Positions 1-5,405 of a DNA stretch of 5,405 nucleotides are shown one piece after another. Source of the DNA: Anaerolineales bacterium UBA6668 (GTDB taxonomy: Bacteria; Chloroflexota; Anaerolineae; Anaerolineales; UBA6668); assembly GCA_002455215.1 (NCBI GenBank), contig DKKK01000040.1:12055-17459 (forward strand), read 5' to 3'. How positions within the stretch are numbered: the first letter of the stretch is position 1; every line of letters starts with the position of its first letter. Below the pieces are notes generated by a model, which made no database searches, was not told the DNA's origin, and saw nothing but the letters and a program-made list of their open reading frames with translations. A program made the position numbers and the translations under genes.

Positions 1-341
1 TGCAATAAGTGGTTGCCGCCGATGGAAAGCCCATCGCCATCACCTGTCACCACAAAAATGTGCAAATCCGGGTTTGCAATGGCAAGTCCGGTGGCAAGTG
101 TGGGGGCACGCCCGTGAATGCTGTGGATACCATAGGTGTTCATATAGTAAGGGAAGCGGCTACTGCACCCAATACCACTAATAAACACAATTTTTTCACG
201 CGGAATGCCCAATTCTGGCAGGGTTTTTTGTAACGCCGCCAAGATAGCATAGTCACCACAGCCCGGACACCAGCGCACAGTTTGGTCAGATTTAAAATCT
301 GCCATGCTCAATTTAATACTTTCGGTGGGGATAGTTGTCAT
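1..341 (-). CDS. korB: 2-oxoacid:ferredoxin oxidoreductase, beta subunit (3' end outside window)
   Basis: Cytoplasmic thiamine-diphosphate and [4Fe-4S] subunit that pairs with the gamma-alpha chain encoded just upstream. Together they convert a 2-oxoacid plus CoA to acyl-CoA and CO2 and reduce ferredoxin, or run in reverse. Seen: 113 codons from an ATG at 339-341. Residues 24-31 read WCPGCGDY and residues 56-61 GIGCSS. Cys25, Cys28 and Cys59 have the spacing of three cluster ligands of the archaeal two-subunit enzymes; the fourth would lie beyond the window. Residues 73-78 (HSIHGR) and the thiamine/Mg motif at 100-103 (GDGD), followed by SIGGNH, are typical of the family. The gene is cut just after that motif, so about two thirds is missing. 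The first ATG is chosen because an AGGA ribosome site lies 9 bases upstream; Met13 has none. Substrate cannot be fixed: 2-oxoglutarate is the usual annotation, pyruvate is possible. Confidence 0.95.
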   Translation of the reverse strand, partial: MTTIPTESIKLSMADFKSDQTVRWCPGCGDYAILAALQKTLPELGIPREKIVFISGIGCSSRFPYYMNTYGIHSIHGRAPTLATGLAIANPDLHIFVVTGDGDGLSIGGNHLL

Positions 342-350
342 GGAAATGTG

Positions 351-354
351 TCCT
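351..354 (-). promoter_or_regulatory. Ribosome binding site of korB
   Basis: AGGA on the minus strand, 9 bases before the ATG at 339-341 and inside the 18-base gap after the korA stop codon. It decides between the first ATG and the in-frame ATG at 303-305, and indicates that korB is translated from the korA message with its own initiation site. Confidence 0.7.
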
Positions 355-359
355 AGCGG

Positions 360-2222
360 TTAGTTTTGCAAAATGCGATTAATAGCTTCGGTCAGCTCGT
401 GAATTTTGAAGGGGCGGGCGGTGAAGTGCGGAATAGAGTGGACTTTTACACCGAACTTTCCTTGCAAATAAAATGCCATTTGCCCGCCATTTAATTCAGC
501 CACCACAACTTGCTTGTACTTCCCTAATATTTCGCCAAAGTTGCTGGGTAGCGGGTTCACAAAGCGGATATGGGCATGCCCAATTTTTTTGCCTTCCTTG
601 CGTAGGGAGTGGACTGCCGAGCGAACAGTGCCCCAGGTACCTCCCCAACTCACTACGAGCAAATCGCCATTTTCATCACCAGCCACATCTTGGGCGGGAA
701 TGACATCTGCCAAACGCGCAACTTTATCAATGCGGTCACGATTCATTCGTTCATTATCTTTGCCATCATAACTGACATTGCCAGTAAGGGGCGCTTTGCT
801 CAGCCCACCCATGCGGTATTCTAAACCGGGCACGCCAGCAATAGCCCACGGACGTGCCAGGCTTTCGGGGTCGCGTTGATAAGGTAAAAATTTCTCGCCT
901 GCTTCTAAAATGCCTGCATCGGGATGATGAACAGGGATGGCGGGAATCTCGCTGGCTTGCGGGATTTTCCACGGCTCAGAACTATTGGCAATGAAGCCAT
1001 CGGTGAGCAAAATGACTGGGCTGGTGGAGCGTACCGCGAGTTTTGCCGCCCAAATCGCCATCTCAAAACAATCGGCGGGGCTTTGAGCCGCCACTACGGC
1101 GATAGGGCTTTCGCCGTTGCGTCCGTAAAGCGCTTGCAAAAGGTCAGATTGTTCGGTTTTGGTGGGTAAACCGGTGGAAGGACCACCCCGCTGAACGTCT
1201 ACAATAATCATTGGAAGCTCAAGCACAATAGCCAGATTGATGGCTTCGCTTTTAAGTGCCAGCCCCGGACCGCTTGTGCCGGTGACTGCCAATGCACCGC
1301 CATAAGCGGCGCCAATCACCGAACCCATTGCCGCAATCTCGTCTTCGGCTTGGAACGTGCGTACGTCAAAGTGGCGAAGTTCTGCTAGGCTATGCAGGAT
1401 ATCGCTGGCGGGAGTGATGGGATAAGTGCCATAGAACAAGCTTTTATTCATCTTTTCAGCGGCAGTGACCAACCCCAAAGCAGTTGCTTCGTTGCCAGTG
1501 ATTTTGCGGTAGCTACCGGGAGCGAGCTTGGCAGGCGCAATGCGGTAGCGATTGCGGAAGACTTCGGTCGTTTCACCATAGGCATAACCGACTTCCAGCG
1601 AGCGCAAATTGGCATCGCGCACGGCAGGTTTTTTTGCAAATTTTTCATGTATCCACTGTTGCGTAGTGGTCAGTTCACGGTCAAACATCCAAAAGCACAA
1701 GCCCAGCGCGAACATATTTTGGCTTCGGTCTTTTTCTTTGGTAGTAAGCTCGGTGATATCTGCCAACGCTGTGCGATTGAGCGACTCGATAGGAACGCGA
1801 ATCACATTGAAGCCCTGCAAACTGCCGTCTTCGAGTGGGTTGGCTTCGTAACCAGCTAGTTTTAGATTTGCGCGTTTGAAGGCATCCGAATTGGCAATGA
1901 TGGTACCGCCCCGTTCTAGGTCAGCAAGGGCGGCTTTCAGCGCGGCTGGGTTCATGGCAATTAGCACTTGGGCTTGATCGCCGGGCGTCAGGACATCTGA
2001 ATTGGCAAAGTGAACTTGAAATCCGCTGACGCCTGCCAGTGTGCCAACCGGGGCGCGAATTTCGGCAGGAAAATCCGGCATTGTACTGATGTCGTTGCCA
2101 AATACCGCAGAAGTATTGGTAAATTGTGTGCCGGTGAGTTGCATACCGTCACCCGAATCGCCAGCAAAACGGATAACTACGGAATCTAATTCTTGGATGG
2201 TATGTTGAATGGGTTCTGTCAT
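360..2222 (-). CDS. korA: 2-oxoacid:ferredoxin oxidoreductase, fused gamma-alpha subunit
   Basis: Catalytic partner of the beta subunit; oxidative decarboxylation of a 2-oxoacid (2-oxoglutarate or pyruvate) with ferredoxin, in the cytoplasm. Numbering is from the ATG at 2220-2222 (620 residues). Residues about 14-200 form the gamma domain, with GDSGDG at 21-26. The alpha domain follows, with YPITP at 267-271 (the 2-oxoacid-binding motif known from the Sulfolobus enzyme), AEDE at 292-295 (the Glu expected to contact thiamine diphosphate), TGTSGPG at 314-320, and a [12 protein letters not shown] stretch from about 343. A transketolase-C-like domain fills about 515-620. Length matches the fused family (about 610-650). 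No ferredoxin-type cysteine motif is present, so electrons leave through the beta-subunit cluster. The start is uncertain: an in-frame GTG at 2244-2246 would add eight residues, and neither start has a good ribosome site. I prefer the ATG because relatives have short N-termini before the [12 protein letters not shown] block. korB follows after 18 bases. Confidence 0.95.
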   Translation of the reverse strand: MTEPIQHTIQELDSVVIRFAGDSGDGMQLTGTQFTNTSAVFGNDISTMPDFPAEIRAPVGTLAGVSGFQVHFANSDVLTPGDQAQVLIAMNPAALKAALADLERGGTIIANSDAFKRANLKLAGYEANPLEDGSLQGFNVIRVPIESLNRTALADITELTTKEKDRSQNMFALGLCFWMFDRELTTTQQWIHEKFAKKPAVRDANLRSLEVGYAYGETTEVFRNRYRIAPAKLAPGSYRKITGNEATALGLVTAAEKMNKSLFYGTYPITPASDILHSLAELRHFDVRTFQAEDEIAAMGSVIGAAYGGALAVTGTSGPGLALKSEAINLAIVLELPMIIVDVQRGGPSTGLPTKTEQSDLLQALYGRNGESPIAVVAAQSPADCFEMAIWAAKLAVRSTSPVILLTDGFIANSSEPWKIPQASEIPAIPVHHPDAGILEAGEKFLPYQRDPESLARPWAIAGVPGLEYRMGGLSKAPLTGNVSYDGKDNERMNRDRIDKVARLADVIPAQDVAGDENGDLLVVSWGGTWGTVRSAVHSLRKEGKKIGHAHIRFVNPLPSNFGEILGKYKQVVVAELNGGQMAFYLQGKFGVKVHSIPHFTARPFKIHELTEAINRILQN

Positions 2223-2262
2223 AATCGCAATTTTTTTGAAAGACACTGCTTCAAGTTATATT

Positions 2263-2321
2263 CGACACAGGTCAGGGAGCGCTTTTTCCTTAAGAAAAAA
2301 GCGCAATTTCCACCCGTGTCG
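2263..2321 (-). promoter_or_regulatory. Nested double hairpin upstream of korA
   Basis: Read as minus-strand RNA, the outer arms CGACACGGGU (2321-2312) and ACCUGUGUCG (2272-2263) pair over 10 bases with one G-U. Inside them GCGCUUUUUUC and GGAAAAAGCGC (2304-2294, 2289-2279) pair over 11 bases with one U-G, closing on a UUAA loop. It ends about 40 bases before the korA ATG. It may be a structured 5' leader of korA or a second part of the terminator behind the surface-protein gene. No T-run follows the stem, so a classic intrinsic terminator is not shown. A weaker alternative, ACCCG-ACA-CGGGU at 2312-2324, uses the same bases as the outer arm and would compete with it. Confidence 0.4.
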
Positions 2322-2339
2322 GGTATAGCTTGCTCCGTT

Positions 2340-2388
2340 ACTCGGCACAGTGACGACGCAAATTGGATTTTGGTTCACTGTACCGAGT
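2340..2388 (-). terminator. Long hairpin behind the surface-protein gene, possible terminator
   Basis: Starts 16 bases after the stop codon at 2405-2407. As minus-strand RNA, ACUCGGUACAGUGA (2388-2375) pairs with UCACUGUGCCGAGU (2353-2340) over 14 bases, with a single U-G wobble, around a 21-base loop that could hold a small CAAA/UUUG helix. On the plus strand the same position is an A-C mismatch, which favours a role in minus-strand RNA. The position suits a 3'-end or message-stabilising hairpin for the surface-protein gene. It lacks a downstream U-tract, so termination, if it occurs, would be factor-dependent or need the next hairpin. Confidence 0.45.
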
Positions 2389-2404
2389 CAAACGGATATA
2401 GGTG

Positions 2405-5400
2405 CTATCTCATCAGAAAACCTTTTCGGTAACTTCCATATGTGATGAACGCCAACCCGAATAAAGTGAGCAATGAAAGCACAATGAATGTCTCGCTTGG
2501 TAGATCTGTGCCGCGCAAACCAGTGTTTGGCAAGCCGTTTGGCGTGACCGTGGTTCGCACTTCATTAGAGTTATTTTGTGTTCCGCCGTTGGCAGAGACA
2601 GATGCCACATTCGGGATGACAGTTGTCACGGGTGTACTGGCTTTCACCTTTGCTACGATGGTAATCGTGACGCTTTCGCTGATGTTCATATTACCAATGT
2701 TGATGGTAATGACGTTGCCCGCAGTGGTTACCGTGCCGCGTTGCGCAGTGACAGAGACAATTTCAAGGTTTGCATTCAAGCTATCGGTGACAGTCACATT
2801 GGTTGCCGCCGTCTTGTTCGAATTGGTGACAGTTAGATTGTAGGTCAAGTTGTCGCCAGCCTTTACCGTTGTCTTATCCACAGCTTTCACAACTTTCACA
2901 TCGTTCACTTCACCAGCCACTTTGGTCTTGACACCAGCATCCACAGTATTGTTTGTTTCGCCCGGCACCAAATTAATCAAGCTGGTAAAGCCGTTAGTTG
3001 GGTTAGCATCGCTGTCCTTGCTGTCATCACTGCCAGCATTTGCAGTTGTAAAGGTCTCGGTGGTAGCGTTACTCACTTGGAACTTCACATAATACTTCTT
3101 GTCAGGGTCCAAATTGGTGAATTCATACTTGCCACCGGTCGTTGTCGTGACATTTGCCACCAATTGGTCAGGAGTACCATCATTATTGCTATCCAACCAC
3201 AACTCTACGCGGTAACCGGGTAAACCGGGTTCGCCTGTATCTTGGATACCATTTTCGTTGCTATCTTGCCACACCACATCACCGATAGCGCTGAGCGGCT
3301 TGCTTGTAACGGTGGCAGTGTTGGTGTCGGTCACAGCTGGGTAACCACTCAAAGCGCCACCCGTAGATGTACTAGGTTGCCCACTGATAGTGGCAGAGTT
3401 CGTGGCAGTCGTTGCACTGTTGTCATTATCACCCGTTAACCACACGGCTTTGAAGGTAGTCTGTACCGCGTAGGTTACCTTGCCACCCGGAGCCAATGGC
3501 TGTCCGTTAGAGGAAGTGGTGGTAATATTTATATTCAAGCCCAGCAAAGCGTCTGTCAAGCTGATGTTATTGACATACGTTTCACCAGTATTTGTAATCA
3601 CAAAGCAGTAAGTAATTTGCTCACCGTTTGTGGCATTGATATTTTCTTGTCCCGGACAAGTCGTGCCGTTGTTGTGTCCCTTGTACACAGATTTTTCAAT
3701 ATCCAAACTCGCATTGGGTTTCACACCGGCATCAATGCTGTTATTGGTCGTGCCCGGCGTCAAGTTAAAGCCGCTGGTCAAACCGTTGGTGGTATTCGCA
3801 TCGCTGTCTAGGTTGTCGTCACTGCCCACATTGGCTGTTGTAAAGGTGCGCCCGCTTGGCAGGACAAACTTCACCACATACTGTTTACCGCTTTGGACAC
3901 TACTCAAAGTAAATTGATATCCGCCTGTACTATTGGTTGTGGCGCTATTTACTTGAGTATCAGGCGTACCATCACCATTGTCGTCTATCCACAACTGCAC
4001 AGTAACATCACTCAAGCCGGGTTCGCCACTGTCCTGAACACCATCCAAGTCTAAGTCAATCCAAACCTTGTCACCAATCGTCACACTACCTGCCGTTGTT
4101 GGAGTATAAGTAGGAGTAGTTGTACTGGTTGGTGTTGCGCTAGGTGTGGACGTAGCAGTTCCGGTAGGTGTGCTTGTTTGAGTAGGTGTTGGGGTAGCGG
4201 CAGGAGCAGGTACGACCAGCAGGTAAACGGTAGCGGTTGCGCATTTGTCATCGCTGTTTCCAGCCACGCCATCCAAGCCATCGTCACAAATTTCATAATT
4301 GAACGAGTCCGGTCCGCTATAACCAGTAGTTGGCGTATAGGTGAAACTACCGTCTGGCTTGATTAAAACTGTACCGTGTAACGTATTGACCGTAGTACCA
4401 CCACTGGTAACGGGCGTACCGTTGACACTTGTCACTCGAATGGGGTCTCCGTCCGGGTCATAGTCGTTCGGGAAGACAGAACCGCTGACAGGCGTATTCT
4501 GATTGGTAGATGCAAAGTCGTCACCGGCAAATGGTGGGTTGTTGCCATCCGGTTCATCCGGCAAAACGGTAATCTGCAGGAGTGCCGTGTCGCTGGCAGT
4601 TGGCGTACCGTTATCGGTGTTGGTATATTGAGCCGTCACTTCCCCAGTAAAGCCGGGTGCAGGTGTAAAGCTGTAACTACCAGTCGCATTGATGGTTAAC
4701 GTACCGGCGTTCAGTACTGGATTTCCGTTCAAGTCCACGCCAGAAACATTCACCGGAGCCCCTACAGTTGCATTAGTATCGGGAATGCCATCACCATTGG
4801 TATCTACCTTGATGCCAGATACAACCATGCTGTTGCCTTGTGGGTCGTAATCATTCACCAAGACATTGCCACTGACTGGGTTGCCATAGGAGACGGTTTC
4901 GTCATTATTAGCAACCACACTATTCACCGGAGTTGGGGTTGCAGAAGGAGTGCCGGTGGGTGTCACCGAAGGTGTGTTGGTGAAAGGCAAAGGAAGCACT
5001 TCAATGTTTAGGATAGCGCTTGCGCTAGCGTTAGGCGTTCCGTTATCCTTGATGTTGTAAACGACAGAAATGGTGCCAGTGAAGCCGGGCGCAGGGGTAA
5101 AGGTGTAAGTCCCATCCGGATGGATAGTCAAATCGCCGGCATCAGCCACCAAGTTGCCATTGTCATCAATACCGGGAATAACCGTTAGCGTGCCATTGAC
5201 CACAATATTTGCGGGGTTGGTTGGGTCAACAAAGCCGATGAAAGCTTGCGTATTGCCTTCAGGGTCAAAGTCGTTGACCATAACACTACCACTCACAGGT
5301 GTTCCGATATAGGTTACATTGTCGTCATTGATGGCAACTGTAATGTTGCGTGGTGTCGGGGTCCATGTTGGCGTATAAGTGGGTTTGGCTATCGTACCTG

Positions 5401-5405
5401 TAGGC
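2405..5405 (-). CDS. Large modular LPxTG-anchored surface protein (5' end outside window)
   Basis: Last 999 codons of an exported protein; the frame is open to the window edge. Residue 1 is codon 5402-5404. Order: Thr/Pro linker 1-20; Ig-like/cadherin-like (Big_9/tandem-95 style) repeats about 25-138, 163-283 and 289-402; Thr/Pro linkers 141-162 and 403-439; SdrD-B-type domain 441-562; DUF11-like domain 565-704; second SdrD-B 705-826; second DUF11-like 833-956; LPNTG 958-962; membrane helix 973-992; tail RKGFLMR. Calcium-loop patterns are clear (DTNGDGIPD, DLDLDGVQDSGE, DDNGDGTPD, DSNENGIQDTGE, DSNNDGTPD). Inferred role: a calcium-stiffened stalk or adhesin, displayed after sortase cleavage between Thr and Gly. 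The ligand-binding part and signal peptide would lie upstream, unseen. The GTG at 5294-5296 is not the start: it is the Val of a PVSG motif repeated at two other sites, and coding continues before it. No sortase gene is in view. Confidence 0.93.
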   Translation of the reverse strand, partial: PTGTIAKPTYTPTWTPTPRNITVAINDDNVTYIGTPVSGSVMVNDFDPEGNTQAFIGFVDPTNPANIVVNGTLTVIPGIDDNGNLVADAGDLTIHPDGTYTFTPAPGFTGTISVVYNIKDNGTPNASASAILNIEVLPLPFTNTPSVTPTGTPSATPTPVNSVVANNDETVSYGNPVSGNVLVNDYDPQGNSMVVSGIKVDTNGDGIPDTNATVGAPVNVSGVDLNGNPVLNAGTLTINATGSYSFTPAPGFTGEVTAQYTNTDNGTPTASDTALLQITVLPDEPDGNNPPFAGDDFASTNQNTPVSGSVFPNDYDPDGDPIRVTSVNGTPVTSGGTTVNTLHGTVLIKPDGSFTYTPTTGYSGPDSFNYEICDDGLDGVAGNSDDKCATATVYLLVVPAPAATPTPTQTSTPTGTATSTPSATPTSTTTPTYTPTTAGSVTIGDKVWIDLDLDGVQDSGEPGLSDVTVQLWIDDNGDGTPDTQVNSATTNSTGGYQFTLSSVQSGKQYVVKFVLPSGRTFTTANVGSDDNLDSDANTTNGLTSGFNLTPGTTNNSIDAGVKPNASLDIEKSVYKGHNNGTTCPGQENINATNGEQITYCFVITNTGETYVNNISLTDALLGLNINITTTSSNGQPLAPGGKVTYAVQTTFKAVWLTGDNDNSATTATNSATISGQPSTSTGGALSGYPAVTDTNTATVTSKPLSAIGDVVWQDSNENGIQDTGEPGLPGYRVELWLDSNNDGTPDQLVANVTTTTGGKYEFTNLDPDKKYYVKFQVSNATTETFTTANAGSDDSKDSDANPTNGFTSLINLVPGETNNTVDAGVKTKVAGEVNDVKVVKAVDKTTVKAGDNLTYNLTVTNSNKTAATNVTVTDSLNANLEIVSVTAQRGTVTTAGNVITINIGNMNISESVTITIVAKVKASTPVTTVIPNVASVSANGGTQNNSNEVRTTVTPNGLPNTGLRGTDLPSETFIVLSLLTLFGLAFITYGSYRKGFLMR
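2429..2533 (-). other. C-terminal cell-wall sorting signal (LPNTG, helix, basic tail)
   Basis: LPNTG is encoded at 2519-2533, followed by ten residues, a hydrophobic stretch FIVLSLLTLFGLAFITYGSY at 2429-2488, then RKGFLMR up to the stop. This three-part order is the canonical sortase substrate signal. By family knowledge a sortase would cut between Thr and Gly and link the protein to the wall; this has not been shown for this organism. Confidence 0.9.
2537..2908 (-). other. DUF11-like domain next to the anchor
   Basis: About 124 residues beginning VKVVKAVDKTTVKAGD, with LTYNLTVTNSNKTAATNVTV, TDSLNANLEIVSV, and a closing strand VIPNVASVSANGG ending at TVTPN just before the sorting signal. This is the classic conserved-repeat (DUF11) pattern of bacterial surface proteins. 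It probably serves as the stalk segment crossing the wall. It lacks the cysteine pair of its counterpart at 3293-3712. Confidence 0.7.
2927..3292 (-). repeat. SdrD-B-type domain, second copy
   Basis: Encodes 122 residues starting at SAIGDVVW and ending at DAGVK, with calcium-loop patterns DSNENGIQDTGE and DSNNDGTPD. It lies exactly 792 bases (264 codons) from the first copy and has the same length. Nucleotide similarity persists: 3006-3055 matches 3798-3847 at 41 of 50 bases. A DUF11-like domain follows each copy, so the duplicated unit is probably the pair. Confidence 0.85.
3293..3712 (-). other. DUF11-like domain with a cysteine pair
   Basis: About 140 residues between the two SdrD-B copies. 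It opens with a VYKGHNNGTTCPG block, then ITYCFVITNTGETYVNNI and a TDALLG motif, and ends with a Thr/Ser-rich strand region. The two cysteines (residues 583 and 600 of the fragment) lie 17 apart and could form a disulfide outside the cell. The second DUF11-like domain (2537-2908) has the usual VTNS...VTVTDSL pattern but no cysteine. Confidence 0.6.
3719..4084 (-). repeat. SdrD-B-type domain, first copy
   Basis: Encodes 122 residues starting at VTIGDKVW and ending at DAGVK, with calcium-loop patterns DLDLDGVQDSGE and DDNGDGTPD. It directly follows the longest Thr/Pro linker. In staphylococcal Sdr proteins such domains bind calcium and form rigid rods; the conserved acidic loops suggest the same here. 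Confidence 0.85.
4097..4198 (-). repeat. Thr/Pro/Ser low-complexity linker
   Basis: Encodes about 34 residues built almost only of Thr, Pro, Ser and Ala, in TPT/TPS periodic units between the Ig-like repeats and the first SdrD-B domain. Shorter linkers of the same type are encoded at 4919-4984 and 5345-5405. Such linkers are frequent in Chloroflexota exported proteins and are likely extended and possibly O-glycosylated (inference). Confidence 0.8.
4199..4540 (-). repeat. Ig-like/cadherin-like repeat 3
   Basis: Encodes NPPFAGDDFASTNQNTPVSGSVFPNDYDPDGD, continuing to a GTVLIKPDGSFTYTP core and SFNYEICDDG. This is the standard Big_9/tandem-95 pattern (short pieces quoted around the PVSG, NDYDPDGD and PDGSFTYTP motifs). 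It is the most divergent of the three and holds two cysteines (fragment residues 373 and 388), 15 apart, which could pair. Confidence 0.8.
4556..4918 (-). repeat. Ig-like/cadherin-like repeat 2
   Basis: Starts VVANNDETVSYGNPVSG and ends QITVLP. It includes a DTNGDGIPD calcium-loop pattern and the FTPAPGFTG core. The last 60 residues (encoded at 4559-4738) match repeat 1 at 35 of 60 positions without gaps, by my count, pointing to internal duplication. Confidence 0.8.
4991..5332 (-). repeat. Ig-like/cadherin-like repeat 1
   Basis: Begins INDDNVTYIGTPVSG and ends NIEVLP. It has the VNDFDPEGN loop and FTPAPGFTG core shared with repeat 2, whose matching part lies 432 bases away. A Thr/Pro linker precedes it at the window edge, so more repeats may exist upstream. 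Confidence 0.78.

Noticed and set aside
9..233. Short plus-strand open frame at the left edge
   Set aside because: It overlaps the motif-bearing korB reading frame on the other strand and resembles no known protein.
1392..1859. 155-codon plus-strand open frame opposite korA
   Set aside because: It is antisense to the well-conserved alpha/gamma coding sequence, has no recognisable domain, and such shadows are common opposite GC-balanced genes.
2255..2260. TATAAC as a -10 promoter box for korA
   Set aside because: No -35-like hexamer occurs 16-18 bases upstream, where the sequence is part of the hairpin stem; a single AT-rich hexamer is weak evidence.
2263..2388. Palindromic spacer as a small mobile element (MITE)
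   Set aside because: The outer ends do not match each other as inverted repeats and no target-site duplication is visible; two separate RNA hairpins explain it better.
2442..2843. 133-codon plus-strand open frame with hydrophobic composition
   Set aside because: It is the complement of Val/Thr-rich DUF11 codons, which read as Val/Leu/Thr on the other strand; it mirrors a confident domain and anchor signal.
4097..4198. Periodic Thr/Pro-coding tract as a CRISPR-like or tandem DNA repeat
   Set aside because: Units are irregular at DNA level and the periodicity follows from codons for Thr-Pro; there are no spacers or constant repeat.
5294..5296. GTG as start codon of the surface protein
   Set aside because: The frame stays open to the edge, coding for a Thr/Pro linker and the beginning of an Ig-like repeat; this GTG is the Val of a PVSG motif repeated elsewhere in the protein.

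Overview
The window carries three protein genes, all read on the minus strand (right to left). The order of transcription is a very long cell-surface protein (5' end outside the window), then a 2-oxoacid:ferredoxin oxidoreductase alpha subunit (complete), then its beta subunit (3' end outside the window). I see no tRNA, rRNA, CRISPR array or mobile element.

Right part (2405-5405): the last 999 codons of a modular, secreted, wall-anchored protein. It has Thr/Pro-rich linkers, three bacterial Ig-like/cadherin-like repeats, two SdrD-B-type calcium-binding domains alternating with two DUF11-like domains, and a C-terminal LPNTG sorting signal with a membrane segment and basic tail. Middle (about 2223-2404): a spacer with two strong inverted repeats. 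Each mismatch in them becomes a G-U wobble if the RNA is copied from the minus strand, so they probably act as RNA hairpins (a terminator and/or a structured leader). Left part (1-2222): korA and korB, 18 bases apart, an obvious operon. They encode the two-subunit form with a fused gamma-alpha chain, which decarboxylates a 2-oxoacid (2-oxoglutarate and/or pyruvate) with CoA and ferredoxin.

Organism: moderate base composition, long Thr-Pro linkers of the kind common in Chloroflexota surface proteins, an LPxTG signal (which implies a monoderm envelope), and a fused-type oxidoreductase all fit an anaerobic or facultative Chloroflexota-like bacterium. This is inference from style, not from a marker gene. 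The surface protein and the oxidoreductase have no evident functional link; they share only direction and a hairpin-rich spacer.

I found no clearly new system. The most interesting points are the architecture of the surface protein and the structured spacer.
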